In this document: one piece after another, positions 4,951-7,472 of the stretch
Numbering within the stretch: the first letter of the stretch is position 1
Layout: every line of letters starts with the position of its first letter
Assembly: GCA_005882415.1 (NCBI GenBank)
Contig: VBAE01000249.1
Coordinates: forward strand, 1-7,472
Source of the DNA: Alphaproteobacteria bacterium
Lineage (GTDB): Bacteria; Pseudomonadota; Alphaproteobacteria; Sphingomonadales; Sphingomonadaceae
Length of the DNA stretch: 7,472 bases
Direction: 5' to 3'
Notes under the pieces: generated by a model
Told to the model about the DNA's origin: nothing
Databases searched by the model: none
The model's input: the letters and a program-made list of their open reading frames with translations, nothing else
Program-made: the position numbers and the translations under genes

Positions 4951-7419
4951 ATGAGGGGTCTGAAGGTGCGCGCGTCGCTGGTGGCGATGGCGCTTGCGGC
5001 GACCGCCTGCACTGCCGTTCCTCCCACCCAGACGGCTTCGTCCGGCGCCCACTGGCCGTCGGTGCAGAGCCGCGTCGCCCGCGACCCGGCGATCGAGGCG
5101 CGGATCGCCTCCATCCTGGCGCGGATGCCGGTGGAGGAGAAGGTCGCACAGATCGTCCAGCCCGACATCGCCTCCATCACCCCCGCCGACGTCGCCCGCT
5201 ACAAATTCGGATCGATCCTCGCCGGCGGCAACAGCGCGCCGGGCGGCAACGAGAAAGCGGCGCCGGCCGAATGGCTGAAGCTCGCCGACGCTTATTGGGA
5301 AGCCTCCCACGCCGCCGATTGGAAGGGCGAGCGGATTCCGCTGATCTGGGGCATCGACGCCGTCCACGGCCACGCCAACGTGGTCGGCGCGACCATCTTC
5401 CCGCAGAATATCGGCCTCGGCGCGACCCGCGACCCCGACCTCATCCGCCGCATCGGCGAGGTGACCGCGCGCGAGATGGCGATCACCGGCATCGACTGGG
5501 ATTTCTCGCCGACCCTCGCCGTCGTCCAGGACGACCGCTGGGGGCGCTCCTATGAAGGCTTTTCCGAAGACCCGTCGGTGGTCGCGTCCTATGCCGGCAA
5601 GATGATCGAGGGGCTTCAGGGGGAGGCGGGCTCGCCCGGCTTCCTCGGCGCCGGCAAGGTCATCGCCACCGCCAAGCATTTCGTCGGCGACGGCGGCACC
5701 GCGGGCGGCAAGGACCAGGGCGACAACCTCTCCACCCCCGAGCAGCTGCGCGACATCCACGGCGCCGGCTATCCGCCCGCGATCGAGGCCGGGGTGCAGG
5801 CGGTGATGGCGAGCTTCTCCTCGGTCCGCGGCGAGAAGGTCCATGGCGACCGGGCGCTGCTCACCGATGCGCTGAAGGGCGACATGCATTTCGACGGCCT
5901 CGTGGTCGGCGACTGGAACGCCCATGGCCAGGTGCCGGGCTGCTCCAACACGTCCTGCGCGCCGTCGATCAATGCGGGGCTCGACATGTTCATGGCGCCG
6001 GACAGCTGGGAGGGGATTTACGAGGCGACGCTCGCCCAGGTGCGGTCGGGCGAGATTCCGGCCGCGCGCCTCGACGACGCCGTCCGCCGCATCCTTCGGG
6101 TGAAGCTCCGCGCCCACATGTTCGACAAGGGCAAGCCTTCGTCGCGGCCCTTGGCGGGACGGTTCGACCTGCTCGGCTCGAAGGAGCATCGGGCGGTGGC
6201 GCGCGAGGCGGTGCGGGAATCGCTGGTGCTGCTCAAGAATAGCGGCGGGCTTCTGCCGCTGTCGCCCAAGGCGAACATCCTCGTTGCCGGCGACGGCGCC
6301 GACAATATCGGCAAGCAGGCCGGCGGCTGGACGATCACCTGGCAGGGCGCCGGCCTCAGCAACGCCGACTTCCCGCATGCCCAGTCGATCTGGAGCGGGA
6401 TCAGCGACGCGGTCACCGCGGCCGGCGGACGCGCCACGCTGAGCCCCGACGGCCGCTTCGCCGCCAAGCCGGACGTCGCCATCGTCGTGTTCGGCGAGGA
6501 GCCTTATGCCGAATTCGTCGGCGACCGCCCGAACCTCGAATACAGCCCGGCCGACAAGAAGGACCTCGAGCTGCTGAAGCGATTGAAGGCCGCAGGCGTG
6601 CCGACGGTCGCGGTGTTCCTCTCCGGCCGGCCGATGTGGGTCAATCCGGAGCTCAACGCCTCCGACGCCTTCGTCGCCGCCTTCCTTCCGGGAAGCGAGG
6701 GCGGCGGGATCGCCGACGTGATCCTCCGCGATCGGGAAGGCCGCGTGCAGAACGACTTCCACGGCAAGCTGTCTTACTCCTGGCCCAAGCGCGCCGACCA
6801 GGGCCCGCTCAACCGCGGCCAGCCCGGCTACGACCCGCTCTTCGCCTTCGGCTTCGGCCTTACCTATGGCGACGAAGGCACTCTCGCCCGCCTGCCCGAG
6901 GACCGCCCCGCCGCCCCGGCCAACGGCGCCGACGGCATCTGGTTCGGCCGCGGACGCCTGCCGCAGGGCTGGACCTGGTCCTTCCCCGGTCAGGCCCGCG
7001 GCACCGACCGCCGCGCCCAGGAGGATGCGCGAAGCTTCACCTGGCCCGGCACCGGCGAAGCGACGGCGATGATCGAGATACCCGGCCCCATCGACATCGG
7101 CCGCGAGGCGACCGGCGAATTGAGCCTGCTCCTCGACTACCGCGTCGACTCAGCCCCCACCGGCCCGGTGGCGCTCTGGCTCGGCTGCGGCGATACTTGC
7201 CGCGGCACGGTCCCGGTTGCGGGCCTGCTCCGCGCGGTGCCGGTCGGCGAGTGGCGGACGATGATCGTCCCGCTGCGCTGCTTCGTCCGCGCCGGCCTCG
7301 ATCCGGCGAAGGTCCGGACCCCCTTCGCCCTCACCACCTCGGGCCGGCTCAGCCTCGCAATCTCCGACGTGAGGATCGCCAGCGCCCCGGGCAATCAGGA
7401 CGCCTGCGGAGCGGAGTGA
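4951..7419 (+). CDS. GH3 exo-beta-glucosidase, ExoP-like, putative lipoprotein
   Basis: A complete 822-residue GH3 enzyme that should release glucose from the non-reducing end of beta-glucans or cello- and laminari-type oligosaccharides. The leader has basic residues, a hydrophobic stretch and ALAATAC, so Cys20 may be lipid-modified; the -3 position is Ala, not the preferred Leu, so plain secretion remains possible. The catalytic barrel covers about 45-400: WGIDAVHG (133-140, with D136 in the glucose site), DDRWGRSYEGFSED (194-207), AKHF (241-244, the Lys-His pair) and GLVVGDWNAHG (316-326), with D321 the nucleophile. The second domain, about 415-640, contains SLVLLKN (424-430) and GEEPYAEFVGD (515-525), whose E521 probably is the acid/base by analogy with the barley ExoI enzyme, and closes with FAFGFGLTY (631-639). 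Residues about 660-822 form an ExoP-type galactose-binding-like C-terminal domain with four Cys (746, 750, 777, 818). There is no FnIII domain, unlike the GH3 fragment at the window's left end. It is divergent from the fucosidase unit and probably shares its control region. Confidence 0.95.
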   Translation: MRGLKVRASLVAMALAATACTAVPPTQTASSGAHWPSVQSRVARDPAIEARIASILARMPVEEKVAQIVQPDIASITPADVARYKFGSILAGGNSAPGGNEKAAPAEWLKLADAYWEASHAADWKGERIPLIWGIDAVHGHANVVGATIFPQNIGLGATRDPDLIRRIGEVTAREMAITGIDWDFSPTLAVVQDDRWGRSYEGFSEDPSVVASYAGKMIEGLQGEAGSPGFLGAGKVIATAKHFVGDGGTAGGKDQGDNLSTPEQLRDIHGAGYPPAIEAGVQAVMASFSSVRGEKVHGDRALLTDALKGDMHFDGLVVGDWNAHGQVPGCSNTSCAPSINAGLDMFMAPDSWEGIYEATLAQVRSGEIPAARLDDAVRRILRVKLRAHMFDKGKPSSRPLAGRFDLLGSKEHRAVAREAVRESLVLLKNSGGLLPLSPKANILVAGDGADNIGKQAGGWTITWQGAGLSNADFPHAQSIWSGISDAVTAAGGRATLSPDGRFAAKPDVAIVVFGEEPYAEFVGDRPNLEYSPADKKDLELLKRLKAAGVPTVAVFLSGRPMWVNPELNASDAFVAAFLPGSEGGGIADVILRDREGRVQNDFHGKLSYSWPKRADQGPLNRGQPGYDPLFAFGFGLTYGDEGTLARLPEDRPAAPANGADGIWFGRGRLPQGWTWSFPGQARGTDRRAQEDARSFTWPGTGEATAMIEIPGPIDIGREATGELSLLLDYRVDSAPTGPVALWLGCGDTCRGTVPVAGLLRAVPVGEWRTMIVPLRCFVRAGLDPAKVRTPFALTTSGRLSLAISDVRIASAPGNQDACGAE

Positions 7420-7420
7420 G

Positions 7421-7472
7421 CTAGAGCCGGTCGAGCCAGCGGCACGGTTCTTCCCGAAGCGGCCCGAGCGCC
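7421..7472 (-). CDS. Possible C-terminal end of a minus-strand gene
   Basis: Sixteen codons ending in TAG at 7421-7423 read ALGPLREEPCRWLDRL on the minus strand and continue beyond the window. Thirteen of the sixteen third positions are G or C, as in the other genes here. If real, its stop lies one base from the GH3 stop, so the two genes converge with no terminator room between them. It is too short to name a family; the codon pattern is the only support. Confidence 0.38.
   Translation of the reverse strand, partial: ALGPLREEPCRWLDRL

Noticed and set aside
4915..6762. A 615-codon open frame on the minus strand across the GH3 gene
   Set aside because: It lies antisense to a GH3 gene with all catalytic motifs. 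Its protein is rich in Arg, Gly, Ala and His with no domain pattern, as expected for a mirror frame in GC-rich DNA.

Overview
The window is GC-rich DNA with strongly GC-biased codon third positions, GTG starts beside ATG, GGAG-type ribosome binding sites and very little intergenic space. The protein types (an ExoP-like GH3 with a lipoprotein-like leader, a GH29 fucosidase with a twin-arginine leader, sugar-porter-like MFS, Gfo/Idh/MocA dehydrogenase) and an intergenic palindrome of the kind common in sphingomonads point to an alphaproteobacterium, most likely of the Sphingomonadales. The taxonomic call is inferred from style and family resemblance; no rRNA or marker gene is present.

Layout, left to right: (1) 1-562, plus strand: the C-terminal end of a GH3 glycosidase with a fibronectin-III-like domain, its start lying outside the window. 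(2) 563-681: a 119-base gap filled by a nested palindromic repeat between two convergent genes; it probably acts as a two-way terminator, and its right arm runs into the 3' end of the next gene. (3) 682-4861, minus strand: a three-gene unit read in the order GH29 alpha-L-fucosidase, MFS transporter, Gfo/Idh/MocA oxidoreductase. The first two are 65 bases apart; the last two overlap by four bases (GTGA). (4) 4862-4950: an 89-base divergent control region with near-identical ribosome binding sites on both strands and one LacI-type operator-like palindrome. (5) 4951-7419, plus strand: a complete 822-residue GH3 exo-beta-glucosidase of the ExoP type. (6) 7421-7472: probably the last 16 codons of a minus-strand gene.

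Taken together this is a carbohydrate-use locus. The GH29 would remove terminal alpha-L-fucose, the two GH3 enzymes of different architecture would remove beta-linked glucose or similar sugars, the MFS protein would carry a released sugar or aglycone across the inner membrane, and the dehydrogenase would oxidise a sugar-type intermediate. A fucosylated beta-glycan such as xyloglucan, or fucosylated plant glycosides, would fit, but no diagnostic xyloglucanase, alpha-xylosidase or TonB receptor is visible, so the substrate is inference. I found no clearly new type of system. The observations most worth following are the MFS protein with an extra membrane-spanning N-terminal pair, a dehydrogenase whose Rossmann fold looks about 18 residues short, the shared operator region, and the nested palindrome.
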